A DNA stretch of 15,328 nt, from the NCBI GenBank assembly GCA_017547995.1, contig JAFYNW010000087.1, positions 1 through 15,328 of the forward strand, in the 5' to 3' direction. Below, piece after piece: positions 14,621-15,328 of this stretch. The DNA comes from Clostridia bacterium. GTDB taxonomy: Bacteria > Bacillota > Clostridia > Oscillospirales > Butyricicoccaceae. The position numbers were made by a program, and so were the translations under genes. Under the pieces are notes generated by a model. That model saw only the letters and a program-made list of their open reading frames with translations. It searched no databases and was not told the DNA's origin. The stretch's first letter is position 1; every line of letters begins with the position of its first letter.

Positions 14621-15328
14621 ATTTTTTCACCGGTTAATTCTTCAATATATTTTATAAGCTCTGGAACAATCTGATCTTCTGCGACCTTCTTGATTATTTC
14701 ACCCTTGGCAAAAATAAGACCTTCGCCCTTGCCGCATGCAACGCCTACGTCTGCTTCTCTTGCCTCTCCAGGACCGTTTACAACGCAGCCCATAACTGCA
14801 ACGTTGAGCTTTGCCTTGACGCCCGAAAGCTTCTGTTCAACTTCCTTCGCAAGATCGATAAGACCTACTCTTGTTCTGCCACAAGTTGGGCAGGAAACGA
14901 TATTTACACCGCTGTCCGTCATACCGATAGACTTGAGGATAGACTTAGCAGCATAGATTTCCTTAACAGGGTCGTCTGTAAGAGAAACACGGATTGTATC
15001 ACCGATACCATCGCACAAAAGCGAGCCGAGTGCAACGGCAGACTTGATTGTGCCCATATATTCCGTGCCAGCCTCAGTTACACCGAGATGGAGCGGATAT
15101 TCGCATTTGTCTGCCATCAATCTGTATGCATCGATGTTATTTTTTACGTTTGAAGTCTTAATGGAAATACAGATGTCTGTAAAGTTGCATTTTTCAAGAA
15201 TATCAACGTGGCGCATAGCACTTTCCACAAGACCGATTGGTGTAACACCATACTTTTCAAGGATAGGCTTTTCAAGTGAGCCGCCGTTTACACCGATACG
15301 GATTGGAATACCCTTGTCCTTACATACC
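14617..15328 (-). CDS. ispG: 4-hydroxy-3-methylbut-2-enyl diphosphate synthase, C-terminal two thirds (cut by window edge)
   Basis: The frame is open to the right edge and gives 236 residues. It begins near VCKDKGIPIRIGVNGGSLEK, an IspG (GcpE) core sequence. The enzyme is a [4Fe-4S] reductase of the non-mevalonate (MEP) isoprenoid pathway and converts MEcPP to HMBPP. Iron-sulfur ligands are visible in SCPTCGRTRVGL and GCVVNGPGEA, followed by the ADVGVACGKGEG segment. The true start is outside the window. A GTG at 15228 inside the gene is only an internal valine. The gene is translated leftwards and overlaps polC by four bases (ATGA). The ispG-polC order is familiar from Clostridia, where isoprenoid genes often precede polC. 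Confidence 0.96.
   Translation of the reverse strand, partial: VCKDKGIPIRIGVNGGSLEKPILEKYGVTPIGLVESAMRHVDILEKCNFTDICISIKTSNVKNNIDAYRLMADKCEYPLHLGVTEAGTEYMGTIKSAVALGSLLCDGIGDTIRVSLTDDPVKEIYAAKSILKSIGMTDSGVNIVSCPTCGRTRVGLIDLAKEVEQKLSGVKAKLNVAVMGCVVNGPGEAREADVGVACGKGEGLIFAKGEIIKKVAEDQIVPELIKYIEELTGEKI

Overview
The window looks like chromosomal DNA of a low-to-mid GC Bacillota bacterium, most likely a gut-type Clostridia. The reasons are a PolC-type replicative polymerase, a T-box leader in front of an aminoacyl-tRNA synthetase gene, an ispG-polC gene pair, strong AGGAG-type ribosome binding sites and many hairpin-plus-T-run terminators. Genus cannot be decided from the sequence alone. No rRNA or tRNA gene, insertion sequence, CRISPR array, attachment site or prophage gene was seen.

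Layout. Positions 1-246 (minus) hold the start of a pyridoxamine/pyridoxal kinase gene that runs off the left edge. Divergent to it, a strong promoter (298-326) drives a T-box riboswitch (348-586) and a two-gene synthetase operon, thrS (629-2569) and proS (2569-4008), closed by a terminator. A convergent HxlR-type regulator (4102-4527, minus) follows. Its divergent promoter region, which contains a perfect dyad, separates it from a polyamine-type ABC transporter operon potA-potB-potC-potD (4654-8432). Next is an accessory two-gene unit: a macro-domain protein with a C-terminal helix-turn-helix-like region (8536-9513) and a von Willebrand factor A (VWA) protein with a full MIDAS motif (9608-10249). 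A perfect 30-base palindrome (10250-10279) then ends both this unit and the convergent ispG-polC operon (minus), in which polC is complete (10283-14620) and ispG is cut by the right edge.

How the genes work together. The T-box should sense uncharged tRNA and set expression of both ThrRS and ProRS, which overlap by one base. The transporter operon encodes ATPase, two permeases and lipoprotein, and may be controlled by the adjacent HxlR regulator. The macro/VWA pair has no metabolic neighbours. It combines an ADP-ribose-binding fold, a possible DNA-binding region and a metal-dependent protein-interaction fold, and is the best candidate here for an undescribed system.

Points most worth a second look: (1) the T-box specifier loop reads ACCACC, so Thr and Pro codons overlap in front of a thrS-proS operon; (2) the macro-HTH/VWA pair, with Cys in place of the usual macro-domain catalytic Asp and a dyad overlapping a TATAAT box between the genes; (3) the PotD-like protein lacks most polyamine-contact residues known from E. 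coli PotD; (4) an HxlR/pot divergent region with a perfect dyad and a shared TTAGTAT element.
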